Positions 1-21,000 of a stretch of DNA of 64,000 bases are shown here, piece by piece. The stretch is from Halichondria panicea (taxonomy: Eukaryota; Porifera; Demospongiae; Suberitida; Halichondriidae): assembly GCF_963675165.1 (NCBI RefSeq), contig NC_087387.1, forward strand, positions 1,973,501 through 2,037,500. Reading direction: 5' to 3'. The position numbers and the translations under genes were made by a program. Under the pieces are notes generated by a model. It was not told the DNA's origin. It made no database searches and was given only the letters and a program-made list of their open reading frames with translations. Position 1 is the stretch's first letter, and every line of letters starts with the position of its first letter.

Positions 1-1
1 T

Positions 2-1601
2 GAATTATGCACTCGTGCATGTCCATCCCTATACATAGGCACCTACATTTCTAAGCAGTGGGATCCAGTATCACTGGAATGTGATCTTGAAGCTACTGCC
101 CCTGGTCTAAGAGTTGGTGCTTTCAATGTTAGGATTTTCGGAGTCACAAAATTCAGTGAGGCTGATGTTGTGGAAATTTTGCGTCTGGTGAGGAGTTAAG
201 AGCTGCTCGTGTTATACAAATTTCCATATCTGCGTAATGTATACATGTCGAACTAGTTATGTAACCATATAGATTACCCATCGCTATGATGTACTTCTTA
301 TTCAAGAAATTCGCGACTCCTCTGAAGAAGTTATCTATTCTTTTCTGGACGTCGTTAACAGGTCAGTTCCAGAGCTTTTATGATACTTATAAGATTTATC
401 ATGGATTTTTATACAGCGACTCCGAGGTGAAATATAGAATGGCTGTCAGTGACCGCTTGGGACGATCAACCAGCAAAGAGCAGTACGCCTTTTTGTACAG
501 GTAATACAGTGAATGGCACATCGATCAAGTATTTGCATTAGCTAGTGCCACAAGAAGCTTTGTCGAAAGTCCTTATCAGACTGTCCTCTAATCTTTGCTA
601 CTATAATAATTATAAGTTATGTGCTGCAATCAAGCACAGTTTTGAGTTGTAGTTTGGCAGTATTAGTACACTCGACATTATGTATTATTATGTACTCATG
701 TGCGACACACTAGCTGCTGGTAGAAAATGTGGACAGTATTCATTCATACAATACGTCACATAAATTATGATATAGAGATGACAAGGTGGAGCTGTTGAGT
801 TTATATCAAGAAGAAGATATTGAAGATGTGTTTGAAAGAGAACCATTCTGTGCTTTCTTTAGAAGCAGAGAAATCAGTAAGAATACAAAATAGTGCTCCC
901 TGGAGTTACTCTCTATGTGCATGTTTTTATAGATGTCCCAGACTTTTTCTTGGTTGGTATCCACACAAAGCCCAGTGAAGCAGTTGAAGAGATAAACCAC
1001 TTGGACGATGTTTTTAAGAGGGCTTCTTCAGAATTTCAAACTGACAATGGAATAATTCTCGGTGACTTCAATGCCGACTGCTCTTACGTTTCCCCTGGAG
1101 AACATAGTTCATTGGACCTGGTGAAAGATGTAAGCTTCACTTGGTTGATTGACAGAAAAGCGGATACAACCACAACTGATACTCTCTGTTCATATGACAG
1201 GTCCGTATAATTATATGTACACGTATATAATATATCACTGTGCGTTGCACAATTGTGTAGACAAAGTTACGATACAAGTCATGATTAATAGAAAAATCTT
1301 CTCATGGGGCACATAATTATAACCAGGCAGCTGCATGATCTCGAAAGAGTTTAATCTTATACCCATGCGAATAATTATGTATACAAATTGTTTGTGAGAT
1401 ACACTCTGTCATCACATGCAGTGTCTCTATATCTACAGAATTGTCGTAGGTGGTGGTGACCTGATGAAGTACATTCCCAAATGGAGTGCCAAAGTATTCA
1501 GGTTTGACATAGAGTATGCTCTGTCCAAGGAAGAAACTCAGAAAGTCAGTGATCATTATCCAGTGGAGTTCCAGTTGCTTAGTGAGTTACACAGCATGTG
1601 A
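2..1601 (+). CDS. DNase I-family secreted nuclease, 5'-partial, one frame break
   Basis: Exons seen: 2-187 (open at the window edge), 273-500, 776-876, 933-1200, 1439-1601. The product resembles DNase I and DNase I-like endonucleases, Ca/Mg-dependent enzymes that cut double-stranded DNA, normally secreted. Family landmarks appear in order: VGAFNVRIFG, LLIQEIRDS, SKEQYAFLYR, GIHTKPSEAVEEI, GDFNADCSYV, ADTTTTDTLCSYDR and SDHYPVEF. The residues matching catalytic Glu, both His and both Asp of bovine DNase I are therefore present. About 35 residues with several Cys precede the nuclease start, so the protein has an N-terminal region upstream of the window. In exon 273-500 the frame changes near base 377-384 (a run of T); dropping one T would join both halves. 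This is either a sequence error or a real lesion. The downstream exons look intact, which favours a working gene. Confidence 0.82.
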
Positions 1602-2271
1602 TTCGATGGGGACGCAGAGCTTGCTGTGTATGTAGACCCAGCTGTGAGGAAAACTTATTGAATTGAACCTTTTGTCGCTCCCTGCATATACTTACAGAGT
1701 TTCATCAGTTAGGGGGGAGGTTTGTTACGCGCGCCACAAAATGTTTGACCACTCCCACATTTGTTGGCCACACCCCTTATTACATGCTAGTGCATCACAC
1801 TACATATTTCCATCATAGACAGTATACGTACTGATGTGATGATATCATTATTCTACAACATTTTTGAGGGGAAGGTTCACCTTTCCCCCCCCCCCCCCCC
1901 CCCTACTAGATGTGAAACCCTGCTTAATTGTGTAGGCTATATTGAAAATTTTCTTTGTGCACTAAGCCAAGTCTAGACACTGTGATATGATCATATTGTT
2001 TTACACAGGTAACGAGCAGCTACGTTTTTGCAAAGATCAAATCCAGGTGCTCCAAATGCAGCAACAGAGAAGAGATGAGTTGTGACCTTCAGACAATCTT
2101 GAACGTGCATTCTAGTGAGAATTATTGACTTTACGTAGCTGTTCCTTACATGCAGTATGTAATTTAGTTGAAAGATAAAATTTAAAGTTAAAGTACATGT
2201 ATACATACGTATTCATGACATGTACAGTTTTTGTATTGAATTCGAAATAATTATTGACAATCAAAATTATA
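1602..2271. other. Intergenic, between convergent 3' ends
   Basis: This stretch separates the stop codons of the nuclease (+) and CCDC174 (-). It holds a poly-C run at about 1885-1903 and AT-rich sequence likely to contain both 3' untranslated regions. I see no supported gene in it. Confidence 0.6.
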
Positions 2272-5270
2272 TTATTGATCAGTTGCATGGGTTGATACAG
2301 ATGGGGGTGGTCCTGGTGGTGGTCCTGGGGGGTAATGCATTGGGGGTGGAGGGACATATAAATGTTGCCATAGAAACGGTGGCGGTGGAGGTGGAATGAA
2401 ATTGGGGGGTGGATTGACAAACCAAGGTGGTGGGGGAAGAAATGAGTGAGGGGGTAAAGTGTTGCCGTGACAACTCGGCATGGCTGGGGGTGGAATGACA
2501 GCACTAGGAATAGAGTCACTGTTCACATTAGTTCTAGGGGTGTCTTCAGTCTTGGGCTTTTTAATAGGTTCATTATAGGAAGGGGGCGGAGCAAACTCAG
2601 TTAGTCGCTCAGCCTCTAGTTCCTGTTTCCTCTTTCTCACCATGTCCACAACTATAAAAGGTTTGTGTGTGTGTATAGGGCAGTGTATTTGCAATCAGTT
2701 GTTCAAAAGCTTTAAAAAAATACATGCTCAAAGATAATTATAGCCACTCAAAGTTGGTAAACTTTAAAAGACGAGGATATTAAAAATGGCCAGAAACAAG
2801 TAAAAAGACTAGCAGAACATGCAACGTACCCTTCCCCTTGTCCCAGGGACGAACATGTTTTGCTCTTTCCTCCTCCTCAATCTGTGCTTGCTCCAGGTGA
2901 GAATTGACCTTTGATTTCTCAAGCTCCGCATCCAAGAGAGCCTTAATATCTGAAATTTACATCATTGCAACAATTTCTGTTAGAATCAAGCATATCCAAT
3001 AAATTATAAACATGATTGTTTATAATTATGTATGAGTTACATGACATTGTGTATTAGATTGGTTAGGATCTGGCAATAATGAACAGGTATAGCCATAATT
3101 ATAGTTACATACATGTACCTACCATAACTGCTGACTTCTTCCGACTCTTTACTGCCTTCTTTCGAATCTTTGCTGCCTTCAATCTCAAACTCGATGTCGG
3201 CAAGACCCTGTTCTCTCCTCCGTTGGTTTCTCTTCTCCTTGACTTTGTTCAGTCTCGCCTCAAGCAGTGCCCGTCTTTTCTCGTGCAGCCGCTGCTTCTT
3301 ATCTCTCTCAGTCTCCGTCTGGAAAGGGGAGGTGGGTGGGTGAGGATAAATTAAGGGGATAGGAACAAAATATTTGCCCCAATTTAGTGAATTAACACAT
3401 TGACACCACTATTAACTTTACAATATCTCTCAACTGTACAGTCAAGAGGAAACAAGATCATGTGCGCTATCAATAGAAGAGTCAGAGGAGGTACGCCAAT
3501 GTCAAAGTTCACAAATTAAAACACTGCAGCAGTAGTACGTAGTACCTGATTTTAGCAGAATGATTCTACCTACCAGTACACCTGTCACACACACACATAA
3601 CACCCTAAAACAAACACACTCACACAATTACTCTAACCTCGTCTCTTAGTTTGTCGAGCATTTCCATCTGTTTCTTCCTCTGTTCCTCTTGGCCCGAGAA
3701 CTGATAGTAACCGACCCCATGGTTACGAATCTCCCCCTCCTGGACTGACTGGTAGTGAATTGGTCCAAGTGGTTCATCCTGTTCTGTCTCTCTCTCCCAT
3801 TGGACACGCTCACGTTCCCGTCTCATGTCGTCCGAGAGCAGCTGGGGGGTGGGGGACCTGGGGACAGTGGTAGTAGTGAGTGAACCTAGACTAAGTGCAT
3901 GTACATGTAGCTATAATTCACCACAAATATTAGAGTATAAGGTAGAACTAGTACACATGTACTGTAATGGTTATAATACATAATACAATCATAGTACAGT
4001 ACACACATAGATTGATGTGTCATAATTTTGGCCGGCAGTAAAAACCCTAAAATAATAATGGAACTATGCACACAGTACACATACACACATACACCTCTCA
4101 TTTCCTGTCTTCTCAGGGAGCTCACTCTTGAGGCATCTCCTGGTGCGGCCAAATTCATCCTCATACTCAACCCACTCTTCCACGTCTTGCTGTGAAGGGG
4201 AATTCCCTACTGGTGAATTCTGTGACCTCTCGTTGGGAGGGGATGTCCCTGATGTCAATACTTGCGAAGGATCAATTGCTGTTTCAGCTCTCTTGTCCCG
4301 TACCTACATGTACATTTATTTGTACACATAATATACTAACAACGTATCATTCACATTAAACGATTTACATGCAGTGAAACCTTTGAAAGTTATTTAAATT
4401 TGACAGGTGTTATTTAGTTAGGTACACTAATTAAAGTGTGAGAGGAAATTTCGGCGAAAACACTGTTGTAAGTTCTTTGTAGAGAGGTACAAAATAGTGT
4501 CAACCTCTATACAAGTTTTAACTCTAAGTCACTTACTCTGTCATAGACCTTTCGGGTAAAGTCCACCATGTACCTAGACTCCTCCCCCTCTTGACCTTCG
4601 ACCTCCTCTAACCCCTGACCCTTACTGAGTTTTTCGTAAATTACTGCCTTGGCCTCAAGGGCTTGCCTGAGGGGATAAGCATAGTATTAGACGATAGTTC
4701 GTATTGTCCTTAGCAAGGTTGGATAGGGTCATTTGAAAAATCAGGCAGGATATTGCATATCCACCTTGATCTTTCTAGCTCTTTCTCTTCTTGCTGACTC
4801 AGTTCTTTCTGGACTTCCTCTATCGCTTGTTTTTTAGAGGATTTGTGCCCTTTGACCTTGTTGGACCGTTTCCAAAGCGATGCAGTCTGCTTGGATGAGA
4901 GTAACAGATACAATGTACAACACAATGGATGCTGAAGCAACTTACTTTATCTGACACTTTTCTCGTGTGGGAGTCATTCCTAGGAGCACTGTTTGTCTTG
5001 TCTCTCTTGGCGGCCTGTTGCTTACTGTACAGAGCTGCCTTGAGACCAATCAGCTGTATTATTTCAACACATTCCAGACTGATTTCAATGCAGATATACA
5101 TCTAGATCTACATATAAATTAATTATTTAAACTATACATGTAGCTAGCTAGCTGGATCTATCTACTAAAAATACAGTAGATTTATAGATCTACACCTGGG
5201 TTTTAAAACTCACAGCAGATGTGCTAACTTGTATGATCTTCTTATCCTTGTTAGACCCTTCCATGTGCAT
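2272..5270 (-). CDS. CCDC174: CCDC174-like nuclear coiled-coil protein
   Basis: Nine exons on the minus strand, in transcript order: 5270-5214, 5053-4946, 4886-4765, 4666-4537, 4303-4095, 3857-3638, 3318-3123, 2949-2830, 2651-2272. Phases agree throughout and give about 513 residues (human about 467). Diagnostic matches to vertebrate CCDC174 are LIGLKAALYSKQ near the N-terminus, EEWVEYEDEFGRTRRCLKSELP, LLSDDMRRE, GPIHYQSVQEGEIRNHGVGY and a C-terminal AERLTEFAPP block. The middle is charged and coiled-coil prone. The last exon adds a Pro-rich tail of about 100 residues with repeated PPPP runs that I do not recall in vertebrates. CCDC174 is a nuclear protein linked to RNA processing and the exon-junction complex. 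The chosen start is MHMEGS at 5270; the second Met two codons later is equally possible. The gene is divergent from METTL13. Confidence 0.9.
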
Positions 5271-5458
5271 CCTGGGAGAAGTTACTGTAGCTGCTTTCAC
5301 AGTTTTATACTGGACATACACAAAATACGGTAAAGACCGTATAATAAGAAACCCCAGGACACGGTGAATGGTAAAGATCGTTGTATAGATATTTGCATAT
5401 CTACCACCCATGTGGCAGCAAACCAAAGAAACAGCACAGCTTACCAAGAGCTACCGAG
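5271..5458. promoter_or_regulatory. Likely bidirectional promoter, CCDC174 / METTL13
   Basis: Only 188 bases separate the two divergent start codons, so both 5' untranslated regions and promoters must lie here or overlap the coding ends. No clear TATA box is visible. Two near-copies of GGTAAAGA(C/T)CGT occur at about 5330-5338 and 5370-5380. The regulatory role is inferred from spacing only. Confidence 0.55.
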
Positions 5459-11561
<6,103 letters not shown>

Positions 11562-12136
11562 TTTTAGTGATTCTTGTTTTGTATTGATCCCAACAATTGT
11601 ATCCTAGACCATGCATGCATGTGTGCATGGTACCTATCGTTAAGCAAGTGGTCGGGCATGTCATGAGGTAAACGTGGCCTCGTTCCAAGGCCGTTTTTTT
11701 CTCTAATAGAGCAATAGAGGCCTGGGACCGAGGCTAGTCGCACATTCAAATACTCTCGTTAATCCGGCCACCCTTGGGACAGTGCAGCTTGGCCGGAATA
11801 GTGAGGTGGCTGCATTTCAGAAAATTTTTTTTATTTCACGTAAAAGTTGGTAAAGGGTCACAAGTACAAAAAACGAATATCTTGCTGGTCCATGAACACC
11901 CAATTTCTACAGTGTCAGTACAATAAAAGGTCATGGTCATGTGCCCTCAGTAATAATATTGTCATGCATGCGCGCGTGCACCAGTATACAAGTAATAACA
12001 ATGTACAATTACACATACTCATATATACTATAATTATATACATCAAGCGATAATAAACACAAGCAAGCCAACAGCACAGAGAGAGAGAACTAAAAACTTA
12101 TGTCAGTTAGTATGTAGTTGCTATGGTGACATGCTC
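11562..12136. other. Intergenic, METTL13 and SKP1 convergent 3' ends
   Basis: No supported gene. It contains the small TAGCCTCG-family hairpin at 11675-11736, and AT-rich sequence with AATAAA-like hexamers near 11925 and 12050 that may serve 3' end formation. Confidence 0.55.
11675..11736. repeat. Degenerate TAGCCTCG-family hairpin
   Basis: Left end GGCCTCGTTCCAAGGCC and right end GGCCTGGGACCGAGGCTA are imperfect inverted copies around about 27 loop bases. The ends match those of the 573-bp element at 6167 and the palindrome at 24193, so this looks like a shortened, decayed relative. Confidence 0.65.
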
Positions 12137-15057
<2,921 letters not shown>

Positions 15058-15409
15058 GGCTTGACAGTAGTAGATTAAACACAGCTGCACACAGGTAGAG
15101 TTTATATGGTCACAAGCTGTAAATATTAAGTGGCCTGCCACTACTTAATTCACATATAGTACATATAGTAAGAAGTACTGTTCTTTTACTTTACTCAAAC
15201 GTACGTTTGGTGGTTGGCCAGCTCTCAAAATTGAACTCGAACGTGTTCAAGTCCACGTACCTAGTACCTCGACCTCAATGATGACAATGCTTCAGATGAC
15301 ATCATCCTCACGAATTAGCCTACGATCACTACCAAATTCAAGTACAGCATCACACACAAACACATAAAAAAACACATGACACAATCATTTACACACAAAA
15401 ACGAAACAA
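15058..15409. promoter_or_regulatory. SKP1 upstream region
   Basis: This 352-base spacer lies between the SKP1 start codon and the stop codon of the next minus-strand gene, so it should hold the SKP1 promoter and the upstream gene's 3' untranslated region. I see no specific motif. Confidence 0.45.
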
Positions 15410-17424
15410 CTACTTAAGAGTTTTGCGTGCTCTGTGCTTTGGTAGTCCAATAACAGTTGGCTTGACAATGATAAGATCTTCAGGTCTTGGCTTTTCAAGC
15501 TTGTACTTGGGTTGCTTCATCAGTGCATAAAGCAGATCAGTCTTTCCACTGGGCCAACAGTGCTGCTGTGACGACTGCAACCATATAGGGACACACTCAG
15601 TTATTTTCGCCTTTTTCGAGTCCAATACCACAGGTAGCAACCTTGCCTTCTCAGTTGATGCGTGTGAGTAAGCTAGTAATCTTAGTAGTCGACTATCAAC
15701 GGAAATCTTTGAAGGTTTGGTAGAGAGTGAACTTTGACTTGGGAGATGTTTGCTATCCTCGCGTTGATACGTGGGTGTGCATATCACGATAATATTTTCA
15801 CTCCTTTGTATGCAATATTCCTTCCAGGCATTGAGACCGCCCATATTTTGAATCTCTTCCTGACAATGAGGCTCGTAGTAGACTTTGAAGGTTTGGCTAT
15901 GTAAGAATTCAGCAAGCTTGTTTATCGAAGACTTAGTTTTTGAGGGAATGGATCCAAAAGCGTAGCTGATGTAGACAGTTTTTGGTTCCATGAAGACGCC
16001 AGGAGGTGCACACTGGTCACGTGCTGTGTAAAAAGTGAAGTGTGCATTATACACATTCCAAAGGTCATAACACTACACAAAGGGTGATTGTGTACATATC
16101 ATAATTATGGTGCAAGGTTTGCATATACATTGTTTACATTATTATGCAGGTTCGGGCTTGCCGAAACTTGCATGAGACAAAGGTCTTTGAGAGATAAGCT
16201 CTATGGACAAACCAAAACCATTGCTAAGACCACAAAGTAAACTAACTGGTAAGAAGCCAAAGAGAAACTGGCTGTGTACTAAACCCATGGAAAAAATCCC
16301 AACAGAAAGGGATCTCATGTGACCCACAGTGTGAAAAGGGCAATGCTATAATGAGTGAGCGACATTCCTACGCAGAGTATGTGAAGTCAACACCCACAAG
16401 TTAGGTAGTACGGTTAATCATAATATAAAGATGCATGAGAACAGAGATTCTGTAGATACACAAATATGCGGACATGTGTACACATACAAACAAACTTCAT
16501 TCATAAAGCCATAGCAAGTACTGACTAAGTACAGCAATGTTGCTAACCTAATTCCTCAACTTGACATTCCTCTGTTCTTGTAGACACTGGATACGTAACA
16601 CATGTGTTTGATCCGAAATACAGGGTTTGATAGAAGGTACAATCCGGTATAGCATCACGAAACCTCAGCTTGTTGTCCTGTTTGAGATGATCGTATTCAG
16701 CTTCCGTTCTTTGAAATTCTTCATCTGTGTGTGTGTGTGTGTGTGTGTGGGGGGGGCTTGGTTACCGGGTGATATGTGTGTGTGTGTGTTGGTATAGGCT
16801 ATTTGCTCCAAGTACTATTGAATGATTGCTGTGGTCATACACATAACACACAGGAAGATGGAAACCACAAACAGACTGGTGTCTCCATACACTATACTGC
16901 AGCTGCTCCCTTATTACGAGGTAAAATACCTGAAAGCTTTTCATCTTCTTGGAGAATGTTCAGAATAGCAACCATTTTCAGATCCAGCAGAGCATAGATC
17001 AATTTTTTCACTGAGCTCTTTTTAGTGCCGTCCCAAGTTTTCAGGAACAGATATCCTTTACCTATAGCATCAGTTTCAATAGTCAGAGAATATTTACCTT
17101 ATGAGAATAGATAACAGGGAGATATACAACAACTTCAAACAAAAATAAATGAGTTAATTACTTCACTACTCAATAGCCTCAAAAACAGCATGGGCTTTTA
17201 CATTCTGTCAATAGGCAGGCACAATCAAACACAGCAAATACGTTATTACCTGAGTCGTGATGCTGCTGAAGCGACTCGACTTGCTTGCTGCTAAAGCCAA
17301 CACGACCAGCGACTCCAGTCCAGTCCCTGTTCCGGGGGTTCTTGATTGTTAGATCCCCACCCAACCTTTGCCATGTGACTAACTCCAAGCTAGCTACTGG
17401 CTGGTCTAGTATGGAGGTAGCCAT
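15410..17424 (-). CDS. Death domain plus SEFIR/TIR-type adaptor
   Basis: Four exons in transcript order: 17424-17250, 17061-16930, 16724-16548, 16023-15410. Phases agree and give 365 residues. Residues about 12-105 look like a death domain of the MyD88 type: DWTGVAGRVGFSSKQVESLQ, then LFLKTWDG and VKKLIYALLDL. Residues about 176-300 look like the SEFIR/TIR superfamily: KTVYISYAFG, KLAEFLHSQ, a Trp near 228 and IIVICTPTYQRE near 239-248. The Trp followed by the IxVICTPxY strand favours SEFIR (IL-17 receptor/Act1 type) over classical TIR, because the RDxxPG box of MyD88 is absent. The expected role is a cytoplasmic signalling adaptor joining a receptor to death-domain kinases; this is inference. 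No signal peptide or membrane segment is visible. It is divergent from cyclin T. Confidence 0.75.
16726..16749. repeat. (GT)n at a splice acceptor
   Basis: A GT run directly abuts exon 16724-16548 of the minus-strand adaptor gene. Read on that strand it is (AC)n ending in ACAG, so the repeat itself provides the 3' splice site region. Confidence 0.8.
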
Positions 17425-18001
17425 TGCTGAAACAACCTATCTGGGAATAAAATAGAACATCATGCAATAAATATTAATTGTAGATTTAGTTTGCACAGTA
17501 AATATTTGCACCAGTAAATAACTATTGATAGTGTAGCTGCTCGACTCACCAACAGATGTAGTGGTCCTGGCCAGTAACCCAGAGCTAGAGCTCGACAATT
17601 AATGTCAGCAATGTGGACTAGACTTGACTGCAAAGCGGCTGCAATGATCGATCAATCATGAGTGGAACGTATAAATTAAATGGGTGTGGGGCTTGGAGTA
17701 AACTCCGGAAATGATGTGACTATAAAAAGGGGTTCTGTGCACTTTTGTGTACCAAATGGATGGAAAGTTGACAAAGGAGATTGACCGCTTAAAAATGTAG
17801 TTTGTTTTACTATAGTCCATGGGACAGTTATTTAGTGGTGAAGGCACAGTTAAAAGTTAGTAAGCAAGCTATTGCAAAAGAAAAGAGAACGAAAAAGCAG
17901 TGTTTTGGGTGTGCCAAAGATGAAGGAAAGATCAGGGTCACCTGACAGGCTATTGCGCATGCCCGATGATGTCACGTTTGGCAAGCCCACCACGACACAA
18001 G
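17425..18001. promoter_or_regulatory. Divergent promoter region, adaptor / cyclin T
   Basis: A 577-base spacer separates two divergent start codons. At its right edge the cyclin T start codon lies in CAAGATGGCGG (17998-18008), which matches the YY1 consensus core ATGGCGG; YY1 sites that overlap the start codon are known in animal housekeeping genes. Factor binding is inferred only. Confidence 0.5.
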
Positions 18002-21000
18002 ATGGCGGAGAGTACGAGTGCTGCTGTTGCCATCAGTCGTTTTGAGGAGCGTATGGGCAACTTAAAGGAAAGATGGTATTTCACAAAGGAAGAACTTGAA
18101 AATTCTCCCTCCCGGATTAATGGTGTAGACCCTGCTAAGGAGCTAAGCTACAGGCAACAGTCAGCAAACTTGATCAAAGATGTAGGACATAGGATTGGAG
18201 TGTAAGCATAAAACTCTTCCCCTACACGCTTTACACATGATTCAGCTTTAAGTCTATATTGCAGTGGTAGGTAGTAAATAAACTAAGGTGTACAGTGTGT
18301 GTCCCTCATGCTTTTTAATATAGTAAAATCTAGTTATTCGAGAACATAATCTATCCCACCTCTATGTCTGTACTGTTGCTCATGTGTGCTGTACTCACAG
18401 GAATCAGTTGTGTATCGCCACTGCTGTCGTCTACATGCATCGCTTCTTCATAGTACATTCCTTCAAGTCCTTCCCCAGATTTGTGAGTTACCACTACTAG
18501 TACAGTTGTGTACACGCTTTTTAGATATATAGGCTTGTGCTGTAGCCTTCTGTAACAAAAAAACTGTGGCGTTTTTGAAATTATTACCATTCACGGAGTG
18601 ATGACGCTCACATATTACCTCGGACACTGTACGTGTATTTGTAATTGTACACCTACGTACTGTACATATGTATGTACCCCTTCCAATAGTGTAAATAATG
18701 ATCAAGCAAGTAAGAACATCCACCCCCTTTTTATGTAGAATTGTGCTTTAATTGATTAGGTAGTTGATTTTCCCATTTGCGTAGACGGTTGCCACGGCGG
18801 CCCTGTTTCTGGCTGCAAAAGTGGAGGAACAGCCTCGTAAACTGGAGCATGTAGCTCGTGTGTCGCACGCCTGTCAGAACAGAGACTCCAAGCCCCCTGA
18901 CAGTCACAGTGATGTGCGTATTGTGAATTGTAGTGTTAGTAGTTAATGTACGATGCTAAAATTAATATTGATTTTTTTGTGTGTGTTGCACAATTAAATT
19001 GGCGTTTAGTCGAGGCCTGTACAGTCCCATTGAAACAGGAGCGTTTAATCGAGGAAATAAGTTAAACGTTTCAAAGCCTTAAAATTTAGCTCACACATTT
19101 CTAGCACTATGGTGTATAGAATCATAGATGGAATGGAAGAGAGGTTGGTAACGGAAGTACCCTCGAGAAACATCCGCTTTACCCGCGGTTTAATCGAAAA
19201 GATGTAGATAGGCGTGGTCCGGCTAGCCAAACTGATGGCCTATTTCTACACACAGTGCATAATAAGCCACAAGCTTATATTTAAAGGTCTATACCTTATT
19301 GTAGTAGTTATAACCAGCACGCTTAACGTTTTAGCAAAACAAGACTATAAATAGCAGTGTAGTACGCTTATAACTTCACTAGAATGTCTCTTTTTACTGG
19401 GTGTGGTCAGTCATTAGCAAATAGAGGTCCGACAACCGTGCGTATAGCATTAATATTTGCTGAATCAGCATTTAGGAAAATTTGCCTTTGAGAGATGTTG
19501 AGAGAGTTAGAACTCTTATTACTAAAACTAAACCTTACCGCGGATAGTTTTCGAGGCTTTACTACATGTACTTCAAATTCAACGTAAAGTCATCGCATGC
19601 ACTGCTTCCGTTATACCAATTTCTCTTTCTTTTCGAAAGAATGTGCTGCATTCATTACGGTGTATGTAGACAGCATGTGGTTTTGTGGACACCTGTACAT
19701 TATGTGCATTGTACGAGAGTAAACCACTTCATGCGTATGGTGTTAAATGTGTACAGGTGTGCAAGAAGCTAATGGAGGAGATTTCCTGTCACGAACTGTT
19801 ACTGCTGCAAACACTGGGGTTCGATGTGGCAGTGGAGCACCCTCACCAACATGTTGTCAAGGGAACCCAGCTAGTCCGAGGTTATTGCATACACTGTAGG
19901 TGATAGTGCGCATGCGTTAGTTATTCTCCAGAATCTGGGGAATCCCCTTTTTCTTTCTCTCATCTTCATTTTCTATCTATGTACATCAGCTAGCTCTCTA
20001 CTGCGTTGTTCCAGAAGGCTTTCACACTAATCTGAAGCCAGAAGAGGCTCTCATCTACCTCTATGGCGGCTGTATGGTCAGGATGTCTTAGCTTAGATCT
20101 GTGCAGGCTGTGGGAAGTGTATGGTACCTCTTAAATGCTACTTGCGAAGATAACTCAGCTATAAGACCATCGTAGACGTAGATGAGAGCCTCCAGACTGG
20201 TGTTCAAGCCTTCTACTAGACCAACGCAATAGATGGCATAAGCCACAGCTTCACGGAACTCAGTCAATGGAGATAAAGTATTACGGAACATATTCTTTGT
20301 AACGTGCTAATTTATGTCAGGGCTGTATATAGGGGGGGCAAAGCCCCTGACGCAAAGGCTGCATGCCAAACTAGGAGAGTTTGCAGGAAAATTTTGGATA
20401 GTTGGAGGCTTAGATCACTTCTGGTGCAATTTCAGCTCATATGTAGTTATCAATAGTGATAATTATCATCATTACATGAGCTGTAAATTATAGTGTTAGG
20501 TGCGCAGAATAGCTGTTTAAAACTAGTGCACTGAAGTACTAACCCTCGGCTGTTGACATGAGTAAATAGAGCTAGAGACGTAAAGAAGCAACAAACCTAC
20601 AATTCTACATTTAATAGAGACTGGTAAAGATCACTTCAGCTGCAAATATGTAGATATACCTCGAATAAAGGTCGCGGTAGAGCTAGGCAACGTGCAAAGC
20701 TTCTTAGCTTTTGCTCAGCTTTAACATTGAAATCAGGCACTTGTTGTGTGGAGGCTATCCATGCTGTAAACGCAGTGCTATGGCATACAGGTGAGTAGAC
20801 TCACATATTACAAACAAACAGACAAACTAGAGCACTAAAGTGCAAACCCTCGGCTGGTGACATGATTATAAAGAAACCAGAGGAGTGATATAATATAGTG
20901 AATGTAGTATGTATGACTTGTATGGCTTAGCTGTCTAGCACAGCAACTCAGGAGCAATAAAACTAAACCAGACTGGAGGCATGCTGAAACATTTGAGAAC

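Noticed and set aside
2112-2519. Alternative minus-strand frames overlapping the CCDC174 last exon
   Set aside because: They are shadows of the Pro-rich, low-complexity frame, which is in phase with the preceding conserved exon.
3079-3354. 91-residue plus-strand open frame
   Set aside because: It is opposite CCDC174 exon 7, whose minus-strand frame and splice sites fit the family.
15410-16054. Calling the adaptor gene MYD88
   Set aside because: The death domain fits, but the C-terminal domain lacks the TIR RDxxPG box and looks more like SEFIR, so no symbol was assigned.
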